DNA from: Algoriphagus sp. | GTDB taxonomy: Bacteria; Bacteroidota; Bacteroidia; Cytophagales; Cyclobacteriaceae | DNA: 64,000 nucleotides | Assembly: GCA_029945945.1 (NCBI GenBank) | Contig: JAQSDM010000009.1 | Span: 1 to 64,000 of the forward strand | Direction: 5' to 3' | Shown: piece by piece, positions 7,301-15,392 of the stretch | Layout: each line of letters starts with the position of its first letter | Numbering within the stretch: position 1 is the first letter of the stretch | Notes under the pieces: model-generated | Told to the model about the DNA's origin: nothing | Seen by the model: only the letters and a program-made list of their open reading frames with translations | The model's database searches: none | Made by a program: the position numbers and the translations under genes

Positions 7301-9301
7301 TTAAAATAATTCATCTAAGATCTCATCTTCCACCAAATTTGGTAAGGTCACTTTTAAGTCTGGTCTGCGTTCCATTTCTCGTTTGATTGCCTCTAATGAA
7401 CCTGAATTTCTGGCCCAGGCACGTCGGGCTATTCCATTGTTGACGTCGTAGAAAAGCATGGATTTCAACCTTCGTTCAGCTTCAGCACTTCCGTCAAGCA
7501 TCAATCCAAAACCTCCATTGATCACTTCTCCCCAACCAACGCCACCACCATTGTGGATCGACACCCAGGTTGCGCCGCGGAAACTATCGCCAATCACATT
7601 GTGAATAGCCATGTCAGCGGTGAACTTGCTGCCGTCGTAAATATTGCTTGTCTCGCGGTAAGGCGAATCCGTCCCGCTTACATCGTGATGGTCTCTTCCA
7701 AGTACAATCGGAGCGGAGATTTCCCCTGAATTGATCCCATCGTTGAATGCCTGGGCAATTTTTGCGCGGCCTTCTGCGTCTGCGTAAAGGATCCTTGCCT
7801 TCGAACCAACCACCAGTTTATTCTTTTCCGCTTCTTCGATCCAGGTGATGTTATCCTGCATTTGTTGCTGAATCGAAGCAGGTGCGTTTTGCATGATTTC
7901 TTTCAAAACCGCAGCTGCTATCTGATCAGATTTTCGCAGATCTTCGGATTTTCCAGATGTGCAAACCCATCGGAATGGACCAAAACCATAATCAAAACAC
8001 ATCGGCCCCAGAATATCCTGAACGTAAGAAGGATACCTGAAATCAATTCCATTCTCAGCCATTACTTCCGCACCTGCACGGGAAGCTTCCAGCAAAAAGG
8101 CATTTCCATAATCGAAAAAGTAAGTTCCTTTGGCAGCATGGCGATTGATAGAAGCTGCCTGACGGCGAAGGGATTCCTGAACTTTAGCTTTGAAACCTTC
8201 GGGGTTTTTAGCCATCATCTGATTGGATTCTTCGAAACTTAAACCTGCAGGATAATAGCCACCCGACCAGGGATTGTGGAGGGAAGTTTGGTCAGAACCA
8301 ATCTCAACAAGGATATTTTCCTGATCCAAGCGCTCCCAGACATCTACCACATTTCCCAGAAAAGCGATTGAAACGATTTCTTCCAGGGCTTTTGCTTTTC
8401 GAACTCGGGCAATTAATTCTTCAAGATTTTCAATCAATTCATCCACCCAACCTTGGGAATGCCTTTTTCGCGCAGCTGCAGGATTCACTTCTGCGCAAAT
8501 CGTGATGCATCCGGCAATATTTCCTGCCTTTGGTTGCGCGCCACTCATTCCTCCCAAACCTGAAGTCAGGAAGATTTTGCCTTTGGGTTTTTGGCCGGAT
8601 TCCAACTTTCTCCGAAATGCATTCATCACCGTAATCGTGGTGCCGTGGACGATTCCCTGCGGACCAATGTACATGTACGAACCCGCTGTCATTTGCCCGT
8701 ATTGAGTCACTCCGAGCGCATTGAATCGCTCCCAATCATCCGGTTTGGAGTAATTCGGGATCATCATTCCATTCGTTACGACCACACGCGGAGCATCGGG
8801 AGAGGAGGGGAAAAGTCCCATCGGATGACCGGAATATAGATGCAAAGTTTGCGATTCAGTCATCTCCGCAAGGAATTTCATGGTGAGGAGATACTGCGCC
8901 CAGTTTTGGAAGACAGCTCCGTTTCCACCGTACGTAATCAATTCCTGCGGATGCTGAGCGACGTCTGGATCGAGGTTGTTTTGGATCATGAGCATGATCG
9001 CTGCGGCTTGTTGGGTTTTGGCTGGATACTCGTGAATCGGTCTGGCATGCATCGGGTAATCCGGCTGGAATCGGTACATGTAAATACGACCGTAGGTTTC
9101 CAGTTCTGCAAAAAATTCTGCTGCGAGTACTTGGTGCCATTCCTTCGGAAAATAGCGCAGGGCATTCTTGAGTGCCAGTTTCTTTTCCTCTAAACTCAAA
9201 ATATCCTTTCGCTTTGGCGCATGAGAAAGTACGATCTCTCGCTCTTTTTTCGGAGGGAGTTGGGAAGGAATACCTAACCTGATTTGATCTTGGAAAGTCA
9301 T
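7301..9301 (-). CDS. hutU: Urocanate hydratase, long animal-type form
   Basis: A 666-residue urocanase, converting urocanate to 4-imidazolone-5-propionate with bound NAD+. It is ~110 residues longer than the ~555-residue proteobacterial HutU and closely resembles the animal UROC1 layout, including an N-terminal block of the type HAPxRxxxLSxxEKxLALxNALRYFP (about residues 28-52). Conserved blocks include YGGNGAVFQNWAQY, GLGGMSGAQ, FGPFRWVCTSG, SRDHHDVSGTDSPYRET-like residues and HNGGGVGWGEVINGG. It lies between hutI and hutG in the hut operon. Identification is firm; the subfamily statement is from memory of the human protein. Confidence 0.93.
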   Translation of the reverse strand: MTFQDQIRLGIPSQLPPKKEREIVLSHAPKRKDILSLEEKKLALKNALRYFPKEWHQVLAAEFFAELETYGRIYMYRFQPDYPMHARPIHEYPAKTQQAAAIMLMIQNNLDPDVAQHPQELITYGGNGAVFQNWAQYLLTMKFLAEMTESQTLHLYSGHPMGLFPSSPDAPRVVVTNGMMIPNYSKPDDWERFNALGVTQYGQMTAGSYMYIGPQGIVHGTTITVMNAFRRKLESGQKPKGKIFLTSGLGGMSGAQPKAGNIAGCITICAEVNPAAARKRHSQGWVDELIENLEELIARVRKAKALEEIVSIAFLGNVVDVWERLDQENILVEIGSDQTSLHNPWSGGYYPAGLSFEESNQMMAKNPEGFKAKVQESLRRQAASINRHAAKGTYFFDYGNAFLLEASRAGAEVMAENGIDFRYPSYVQDILGPMCFDYGFGPFRWVCTSGKSEDLRKSDQIAAAVLKEIMQNAPASIQQQMQDNITWIEEAEKNKLVVGSKARILYADAEGRAKIAQAFNDGINSGEISAPIVLGRDHHDVSGTDSPYRETSNIYDGSKFTADMAIHNVIGDSFRGATWVSIHNGGGVGWGEVINGGFGLMLDGSAEAERRLKSMLFYDVNNGIARRAWARNSGSLEAIKREMERRPDLKVTLPNLVEDEILDELF

Positions 9302-9312
9302 TATGAAATAGA

Positions 9313-9351
9313 AGATAAGAGATAAGAGATACGAGACAGAGATAGGAGATA
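9313..9351. repeat. Degenerate purine-rich simple repeat between hutU and hutI
   Basis: Imperfect reiterations of a GATAAGA/GATAGGA-like unit run through the 87-bp hutU-hutI gap, followed by AAATCTAAAATCTTAGATCTAAAATC-like reiteration near 9385-9410. It looks like slipped-strand simple sequence rather than a coding or regulatory element. Confidence 0.4.
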
Positions 9352-9388
9352 TGGAATACGAATGGTTGTTTTCCTCAAATCATAAAAT

Positions 9389-10642
9389 CTAAAATCTTAG
9401 ATCTAAAATCATTTCCCCTTTTTTCCAGACCTGTGCTGGTTTCAATGTTCCTTGCTGGTAGAGAATTTCTTGGTAATTGGAAGTTAGGAAAAGGCAGAAA
9501 TCAGCCAGAAATCCAGCTTTTAATCTTCCGCGATCTTCTAATCCAAGAGCTACTGCAGCACGGAAAGTAATTCCTGCGAATACTTCCACTGTGCTGAGTT
9601 TCTCAAAAGTGGCCAAAATGGAAGCCTGCATTAGTAAGTCTCCCATCGGCGCCGAACCGGGATTCCAATCCGAAGCAATTGCCAAAGCGCCGCCCTGGTC
9701 CAGAATTTTTCGGGCAGGAGTGAAGGCACAGCCCAAACCCAAAGATGCACCGGGCAAAGCCACAGCAATCACATCGGATTTAGCTAATTGGCTGATTTCT
9801 TTATCGGTGGAAGCTTCCAGATGATCTGCAGATTTTGCTCCAAACAGAATAGCTATTTCGGATCCTCCAGGGGAAAACTGATCTGCGTGAACGGTGATAT
9901 CGAAGCCTGTATCTTTTCCCTTTTGGAAATAAGGCTTGATCTCATCTGGACTGAAAGCTGATTTTTCCACAAAGGCATCGATCCGATTGCAAAGTTTTTC
10001 GGCTTTCAGGATTGGGAAAAGCTGCTCGCTGATTTCAGCAAGATATTCTGAGCTGGAACTGGCGAAGTCCCGTGGTTTCATATGAGCTGCCAGGCAAGTT
10101 GAAATCAGATCGGCGGGAGTTGTTTCGTTTGCTTTTTGGATTGCCCGAAGCATCTTCAATTCCTCATCTATACTCAAGCCGTAGCCAGATTTTACCTCAA
10201 TCGTAGTCACTCCCTGCGCTAGATGTTGGTTGGCATTTTTAGAGGTTTTCTCAGCCAATTCCTCCAAACTCAGTTTTCTTGTTTGGGTCACTGTGTCCCA
10301 GATTCCTCCGCCGGCTGCGGCGATTTCAAGGTAGGTTTTACCAGAGTTTCTCATCGCAAAATCTTTAGCTCGGCTTCCTCCAAAACAGATATGGGTATGA
10401 CAATCCACGAAACCCGGAACGGCCACGTGGTCACCTTTCAACTCGATTAATTCAGCTCCAAGACTTAGCGCTTTTGCCTTTAGAGTTTCAAAATTCCCGA
10501 TTTCAAGAATCAATTCCCCTTCGGTCAGAATTCCGGCATTTTCCAAAATCTCCAATTGCTCATCTTTCAATGCACCTTTCAACGGAAGATGATCCAGAGT
10601 GAGGAGTTGGGAAATCGGGCCTATGAGTTTCAGGTTTTTCAT
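9389..10642 (-). CDS. hutI: Imidazolonepropionase
   Basis: A 417-residue amidohydrolase converting 4-imidazolone-5-propionate to N-formimidoyl-L-glutamate, the third hut step. Metal and substrate motifs of the family are present: VDCHTHICFGGSR near residues 77-89, the lysine in EVKSGYGLS, HADQFSPGGS, and ASDWNPGSAPMGDL near the C-terminus. Length is typical (~410). It lies between hutH (79 bases upstream) and hutU (87 bases downstream) on the same strand, as expected for a co-transcribed hut operon. Confidence 0.93.
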   Translation of the reverse strand: MKNLKLIGPISQLLTLDHLPLKGALKDEQLEILENAGILTEGELILEIGNFETLKAKALSLGAELIELKGDHVAVPGFVDCHTHICFGGSRAKDFAMRNSGKTYLEIAAAGGGIWDTVTQTRKLSLEELAEKTSKNANQHLAQGVTTIEVKSGYGLSIDEELKMLRAIQKANETTPADLISTCLAAHMKPRDFASSSSEYLAEISEQLFPILKAEKLCNRIDAFVEKSAFSPDEIKPYFQKGKDTGFDITVHADQFSPGGSEIAILFGAKSADHLEASTDKEISQLAKSDVIAVALPGASLGLGCAFTPARKILDQGGALAIASDWNPGSAPMGDLLMQASILATFEKLSTVEVFAGITFRAAVALGLEDRGRLKAGFLADFCLFLTSNYQEILYQQGTLKPAQVWKKGEMILDLRF

Positions 10643-10721
10643 TTTTTAATGGCTTAAGTTAATCGGGATTGGAAATCCCTCTTTATCTGGAGTTCCGAAT
10701 TACATATTCGGAACAGCGGAT

Positions 10722-12287
10722 TTAAAATTTAAACAACTCACTCCACTCTGTCTCAAAGGCCAGATTTTCCTCTTTGGCTACCTTTTGCGCCAGCTCAATC
10801 AACTCTCCGCTTTGGATCATTTGAATGGCGGTTTCCATGTCTTCGTACATCACACGATCTTTTACCACAGGCTCGATTTTTTCCCGAACCCGATTGTAAA
10901 TCGCAGTCAAGATTTTTCCCGACTTCATTGGAGCATGATAATCTACCGCTTGCGCAGCATAGAACAGCTCAATTCCCAGGATTTTTTCTACGTTTCCGAT
11001 CACCTGAAGTGCCTTTCTGGCGCCGATACTTCCCATGCTCACATGATCTTCCTGACCCAGTGAAGTAGGGATACTGTCCGCAGAAGAAGGAAAGCAAAGG
11101 CCTTTATTTTCTGAAGCCAAAGCTGCGGTCGTGTATTGTGGAATCATCAAGCCTGAATTCAGGCCGGTTTCATTCAGTAGTAATTTGGGCACGCCCGGGG
11201 TGTCCCCACACAAGGAAAGATAAATTCTCCTGTCGGAAATATTTCCCAACTCGGAAGCTGCAAGGCATGCATAATCCAGCGGTAAAGCAATTGGTTGCCC
11301 ATGGAAATTGCCTCCGGAAATCGTATGAGTAGCGTCAAAAACGATCGGATTGTCCGTCACAGAATTCATCTCAATCTCTATCGAATCTTTCAGATGAAGC
11401 CAGGCATTTCGCGAAGCTCCATGAACCTGAGGCATGCACCGCAAAGAATATGGATCCTGAACCCGGGCACAATTCAAATGAGAGTTGACGATTTCGGATT
11501 CAAAAAGCAAATTCAGGATCGTCTGTGCCACATGTTTATTTCCTGCGAAAGGCCTCAATTGATGCAGTTCAGCAGAAAATGGCTTTATAGAACCCATCAA
11601 TCCTTCCAGCATCATCGCACCTGTGATGTCCGCATGGACGAGAAGGTTATTCAATCGATCTACGACTTTCAATCCGTAAGCCGCCATGAATTGAGTGCCG
11701 TTAATCAGAGCGAGTCCTTCTTTTGGGCCCAAAGAAAGCGGAGCTTTGCTGAAGTGGTTCAGTGCTTTTTTAGTCGGGGTGATTTCTCCTGCGAAATGAA
11801 CTTTCCCCAAACCAATCAGCGGTAAAAACAAATGTGAAAGTGGCGCCAAATCTCCGGAAGCGCCTACCGATCCTTGAATCGGAACCACCGGAATGACATC
11901 ATTCTCCAGCATCCAGGCTATTCTCTCAAGCGTTTCCATCCGGATTCCTGAAAATCCTTGTGCCAAAGCCTGGAGTTTCAACACCATCATAAGTTTCGAA
12001 ATTTCCACTGGTACAGGTTCTCCCAAACCAACGGCATGGCTTTTAAGGAGATTTTCCTGTAAAGTCTGGGTGTCCTCTGCTGAAATTTTACTGGTACAAA
12101 GTGGTCCAAAACCAGTGTTGATACCATAAACTGCATGCTCGCCTTGTGCTATTTCGGCTACGGCTTCAGCTGAAGCCATTACTTTCCTGCGTGTTTCTTC
12201 GCTGAAAACCCCTTTGATTTCTTTCCTGGCAAGTTTTAAGGCTTTCGAACTTGTCAAATGATCTTGGCCGTAATGAAAAATCTCCAT
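10722..12287 (-). CDS. hutH: Histidine ammonia-lyase
   Basis: A 521-residue lyase that deaminates L-histidine to trans-urocanate. The Ala-Ser-Gly triad that cyclises to the MIO electrophile is at residues 143-145 in GSVGASGDLAPL. Other hallmarks are YGINTGFG (54-61), GNFHGQP and SMGSIGARK near the C-terminus. It is the first gene of the minus-strand hut operon and is divergent from a LysR-type regulator with 99 bp between start codons. No histidine transporter is present in this cluster. Confidence 0.95.
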   Translation of the reverse strand: MEIFHYGQDHLTSSKALKLARKEIKGVFSEETRRKVMASAEAVAEIAQGEHAVYGINTGFGPLCTSKISAEDTQTLQENLLKSHAVGLGEPVPVEISKLMMVLKLQALAQGFSGIRMETLERIAWMLENDVIPVVPIQGSVGASGDLAPLSHLFLPLIGLGKVHFAGEITPTKKALNHFSKAPLSLGPKEGLALINGTQFMAAYGLKVVDRLNNLLVHADITGAMMLEGLMGSIKPFSAELHQLRPFAGNKHVAQTILNLLFESEIVNSHLNCARVQDPYSLRCMPQVHGASRNAWLHLKDSIEIEMNSVTDNPIVFDATHTISGGNFHGQPIALPLDYACLAASELGNISDRRIYLSLCGDTPGVPKLLLNETGLNSGLMIPQYTTAALASENKGLCFPSSADSIPTSLGQEDHVSMGSIGARKALQVIGNVEKILGIELFYAAQAVDYHAPMKSGKILTAIYNRVREKIEPVVKDRVMYEDMETAIQMIQSGELIELAQKVAKEENLAFETEWSELFKF

Positions 12288-12316
12288 TTGATTTGGGTTT
12301 AAATTCAGGGTTCATA

Positions 12317-12324
12317 CAAATGTA
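12317..12324 (-). promoter_or_regulatory. Candidate hutH promoter -7 box
   Basis: On the minus strand TACATTTG matches TAnnTTTG, 30 bases upstream of the hutH ATG. No good -33 element is present, which would fit activator dependence on the neighbouring LysR protein. Confidence 0.4.
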
Positions 12325-12342
12325 AATCGTACTTTTGATACC

Positions 12343-12365
12343 TATTGATACCATTTTTGTCAATA
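12343..12365. promoter_or_regulatory. Candidate LysR-type operator between hutH and its regulator
   Basis: Perfect inverted repeat TATTGA-N11-TCAATA, fitting the T-N11-A LysR box. Extra TTGATA half-sites occur at 12335-12340 and 12345-12350 and a reversed one overlaps the regulator start at 12382-12387. Location in a 99-bp divergent region supports a role in controlling both genes. Confidence 0.6.
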
Positions 12366-12386
12366 CCTAATAACCAATAGTTATCA

Positions 12387-13253
12387 ATGGAGCTAAGACA
12401 TTTATACTATTTTAAAGCAGTAGCGGAGGAACTTAACTATCGGAAAGCTTCCGAACGGTTGTTTATTTCTCAGCCGGGACTCAGCAGGCAGATCAAGCAA
12501 CTGGAGGAAATGTTGGGAGTTCAGCTTTTCGAGCGAGATAAAAAACATGTTGAACTGACCGCTGCCGGAGCTTTTTTAAAAGAGGAGGTAGACTTTGTAC
12601 TGAATCACCTTGAGCTGACTAAAAGCCAGTTGAAACTGATCGCTTCAGGAAAAGTGGGGGAGTTGAGGGTCGGGTTTTTAGGTTCGGCATCCAATCAGAT
12701 TTTGCCGGATTTGCTCTCGAAACTCAATACTCAACAGCCTTTGGTAAGCACGAGTTTGGAGGAATTGAGCAATTCGGTACAGGTGGAGATGATCCAAAAA
12801 GATAAAATTGATCTTGGTTTTGTGCGAATGGCTTCAGTTCCGGAAGGTTTGGAAATGAAGACAGTTTTGAGAGATTCATTCTCATTGGTGGTTCCCGAAA
12901 ATCATCCGATTGAGATAGCTGACTTTTTCTCGATTAGTCAGTTTAAAGACGAGTCATTCATTCTTTTCTCCAGCGATTACAGCAATCTCTACTTTGAGCA
13001 AATCATGAGTATTTACCGAGATGCAGGTTTTTCGCCAAGGATCCGCCACAAGTCTGTGCATGCGCTCACGATTTTCAAGTTGGTGGAATGCGGATTGGGA
13101 GTAGCAATCATTCCTTCATCTCTGAAAGAAGGCTATGATTTGAAAGTAAGATTTATGGAAATTCCCGGAATTCCTCAATTTACAGAGCTATCAGCCATCT
13201 GGAAATCAGTGAATCGTAATCCTGCATTGAAACAGGTATTGCCATTGATTTGA
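12387..13253 (+). CDS. LysR-family regulator, probable hut operon regulator
   Basis: A 288-residue LysR-type protein. The winged HTH occupies residues 1-60 (ELRHLYYFKAVAEELNYRKA, SQPGLSRQIKQLEEMLG), followed by a linker helix and a periplasmic-binding-like effector domain from ~90. Divergent orientation next to hutH and the palindrome between them suggest it senses histidine or urocanate and controls hutHIUG. This differs from the HutC (GntR) repressor of proteobacteria. The role is inferred from position only. Confidence 0.85.
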   Translation: MELRHLYYFKAVAEELNYRKASERLFISQPGLSRQIKQLEEMLGVQLFERDKKHVELTAAGAFLKEEVDFVLNHLELTKSQLKLIASGKVGELRVGFLGSASNQILPDLLSKLNTQQPLVSTSLEELSNSVQVEMIQKDKIDLGFVRMASVPEGLEMKTVLRDSFSLVVPENHPIEIADFFSISQFKDESFILFSSDYSNLYFEQIMSIYRDAGFSPRIRHKSVHALTIFKLVECGLGVAIIPSSLKEGYDLKVRFMEIPGIPQFTELSAIWKSVNRNPALKQVLPLI

Positions 13254-13285
13254 TCCAAAGCCTATTTTTAAATTAAATTCAAAAA

Positions 13286-13303
13286 GTCGGGTAAATGTCG
13301 GGT
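13286..13303. promoter_or_regulatory. 11-bp direct repeat, candidate operator for the XRE regulator
   Basis: GTCGGGT occurs at 13286-13292 and again at 13297-13303, exactly 11 bp apart, with AAAT and CAAA following each copy. It sits 76 bp upstream of the ATG of the XRE membrane regulator. A one-turn direct repeat is what two monomers binding the same face would need. Confidence 0.4.
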
Positions 13304-13378
13304 CAAATCCTAGATGAGTACGTCCAAAGTCAAAAATCAATCTGAGAACTTGCCATGGTTAATCAAAACTTATACAAA

Positions 13379-14170
13379 ATGAAGCAACCTGAACTAGGCA
13401 AGAAAATCTCTGAATTGAGAAAAGCCAAAGGACTGACTCAAGAGGAGTTGGTCGAAAAATGCAATCTGAATGTTCGCACGATCCAGCGAATCGAAGCAGG
13501 TGAAGTGACTCCAAGGAGCTACACAATCAAGACTTTATTTGAAGCGTTGGATTACAAATGGGAGGAAATTAAATCCGGATTTTCGGAGGAAAACCAAAAA
13601 GTACCGTCCTATCTCTACCTCGCTTTTGCTGCAGGTTTGTTGTATTTTTTTCTCGCTTTTTTTGAAATCGGAATGGAGTATGAATGGACAGAAGGAGATG
13701 GGGAGATAAATACTGCCTCGTTTTTGGGGGTTAAAATCGCGACTTTTATCACCTATTCTGTTTTCATTTTGGGTTGGATAAAGTTGGAGACCTTTCTTCC
13801 AAACCTACTCCTCAAAATTGCACTCTGGACTATGCTTGGGGCAAATTTGATTTGGTATTCAGTCGATGGATATGCGCTGATTTCCGGGCAAATAGCACTG
13901 GAAAATTATTATCTGATCAAGATTAGTTCTTTCGGCCTGTGCTATGCGTTTTTGGGCATTGGCTATCTGGCTTATAAAAAGCTTTGGTCCAATATTCCTC
14001 AAATCATCGGGGCATTGGGAATTGTAGCTGGAATTCTGATTTTTTCGGGAATAGGAGTGATTTTTGGATTAATTCCTTTAACCCTGTTTGAATTGGGTCA
14101 GCTTGCTTTCATGATTTGGGCAATTAACAAAATCGGGAGGAGTTCTTCTCCCGATTTTCCCCAAGCCTGA
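13379..14170 (+). CDS. XRE-family regulator with a C-terminal membrane domain
   Basis: A 263-residue protein with an XRE helix-turn-helix at residues ~5-62 (QEELVEKCNLNVRTIQRIEAG) and six or so hydrophobic segments from ~residue 75 to 255. This is a membrane-tethered HTH protein of a type common in Bacteroidota, with unknown signal and target. An in-frame ATG at 13355 would add eight residues; 13379 is preferred because the protein then starts just before the HTH. It follows the LysR gene by ~125 bp and carries its own candidate operator. Nothing nearby identifies a target gene. Confidence 0.75.
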   Translation: MKQPELGKKISELRKAKGLTQEELVEKCNLNVRTIQRIEAGEVTPRSYTIKTLFEALDYKWEEIKSGFSEENQKVPSYLYLAFAAGLLYFFLAFFEIGMEYEWTEGDGEINTASFLGVKIATFITYSVFILGWIKLETFLPNLLLKIALWTMLGANLIWYSVDGYALISGQIALENYYLIKISSFGLCYAFLGIGYLAYKKLWSNIPQIIGALGIVAGILIFSGIGVIFGLIPLTLFELGQLAFMIWAINKIGRSSSPDFPQA

Positions 14171-14256
14171 TTTTTTAAAAATGTTGCAAATAAGAAATTT
14201 TCAAATTTTTCATCTTCGCAAAAAAAACCTATTATTCAGGGTAATAACCTGAATCT

Positions 14257-15372
14257 ATGCTCAAATCCACTTTTTATTCTTGCCTTTTATTTTGCTCAAT
14301 TTTAATTTCTGCTTGTTCAGAAAACGCCTCCGATGAGCAAATTATACTTCCAAATAATCTTCAGATTGAAATCGAATACCTTGGAAATGGAAAAGTGAAA
14401 GCCGATTTCACCGCAGATAATGCAGCGTTTTTCAAAGTGAATTTTGGTGTGCCCGGTGAATCTCTGATCAGAGTCGATGGAAACACCGCCACTAAAACGT
14501 ATACTTCTAAAGGTGATTTTACGCTTGTCGTTCAGGCGCATGCAAGTGAAACCGACTTTGTTGTTGATTCTAAAATTGTCAACATGACCAGGGCTGAATT
14601 AGGATTGGATATAAATTCAGGCTACACCAGTCCCGAAAGTTACGATGGATATAGTCTGGCTTGGGCGGATGAATTCACGGGTTCTGTACTTTCTGACAAT
14701 TGGACCTTTGAACTTGGAGATGGATGTCCGGATATCTGCGGTTGGGGCAATGATGAACTTGAATTTTATAAGAAAGAAAATACTGCAATAGCAGATGGGA
14801 AATTGGTGATCACTGCAAAGAAAGAAAATGCAGGAAGCATAAATTACACTTCATCGAGACTGATCACCAAAGGAAAAAAATTCTTCACGTATGGCAGGGT
14901 TGATATACGGGCGATTCTTCCAAAAGGGCAGGGGTTGTGGCCGGCACTATGGATGCTGGGTGAGAATATTTCCGAAGTGAGCTGGCCAAAATGCGGTGAA
15001 ATCGACATCATGGAAATGGTCGGTGGGAGTGTCGATGACAGAGATCGAACTGTCCATGGAACTGTACACTGGGATAATGCAGGGAACAATGCTAAATACG
15101 GTGGCAAAACAAAACTTCCCTTCGGGATTTTCAATGACGAGTTCCACGTCTTTTCAATCGTTTGGGACCAGCAAAAAATTGTGTGGCTTTTAGACGGCGT
15201 CCAATACCATGTCATTGATATTACTCCAAGTGGACTTGAAGAATTTCACAAGCCTTTCTACTTTATTTTCAACGTGGCAGTAGGAGGTACATGGCCAGGA
15301 AGACCTGACGGAACCACACTTTTTCCCCAAGAAATGACGGTCGATTACATCCGTGTTTTCCAGAAAAAATAA
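14257..15372 (+). CDS. GH16 family beta-glucanase lipoprotein (laminarinase-like)
   Basis: A 371-residue secreted lipoprotein: signal peptide with a lipobox ending at Cys20 (LISAC), a PKD-like beta domain (about 35-112) and a GH16 catalytic domain (about 130-371). The catalytic signature is E248-I-D250-I-M-E253, so nucleophile and acid/base are present, with WPALWML just before. GH16 enzymes with this bulged E-x-D-x-x-E motif cleave beta-1,3 or mixed beta-glucans such as laminarin. It stands alone, without a SusC/SusD pair or other glycan genes nearby. It converges with menD. Confidence 0.88.
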   Translation: MLKSTFYSCLLFCSILISACSENASDEQIILPNNLQIEIEYLGNGKVKADFTADNAAFFKVNFGVPGESLIRVDGNTATKTYTSKGDFTLVVQAHASETDFVVDSKIVNMTRAELGLDINSGYTSPESYDGYSLAWADEFTGSVLSDNWTFELGDGCPDICGWGNDELEFYKKENTAIADGKLVITAKKENAGSINYTSSRLITKGKKFFTYGRVDIRAILPKGQGLWPALWMLGENISEVSWPKCGEIDIMEMVGGSVDDRDRTVHGTVHWDNAGNNAKYGGKTKLPFGIFNDEFHVFSIVWDQQKIVWLLDGVQYHVIDITPSGLEEFHKPFYFIFNVAVGGTWPGRPDGTTLFPQEMTVDYIRVFQKK

Positions 15373-15392
15373 GACCTAAATCAGAATAATTT

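Noticed and set aside
7862..8242. Open frames on the + strand across hutU
   Set aside because: Shadows of the strongly conserved urocanase; none shows a family pattern.
11295..11825. 176-residue open frame on the + strand inside hutH
   Set aside because: Antisense to a firmly identified enzyme, with composition of a shadow frame and no start context or motif.
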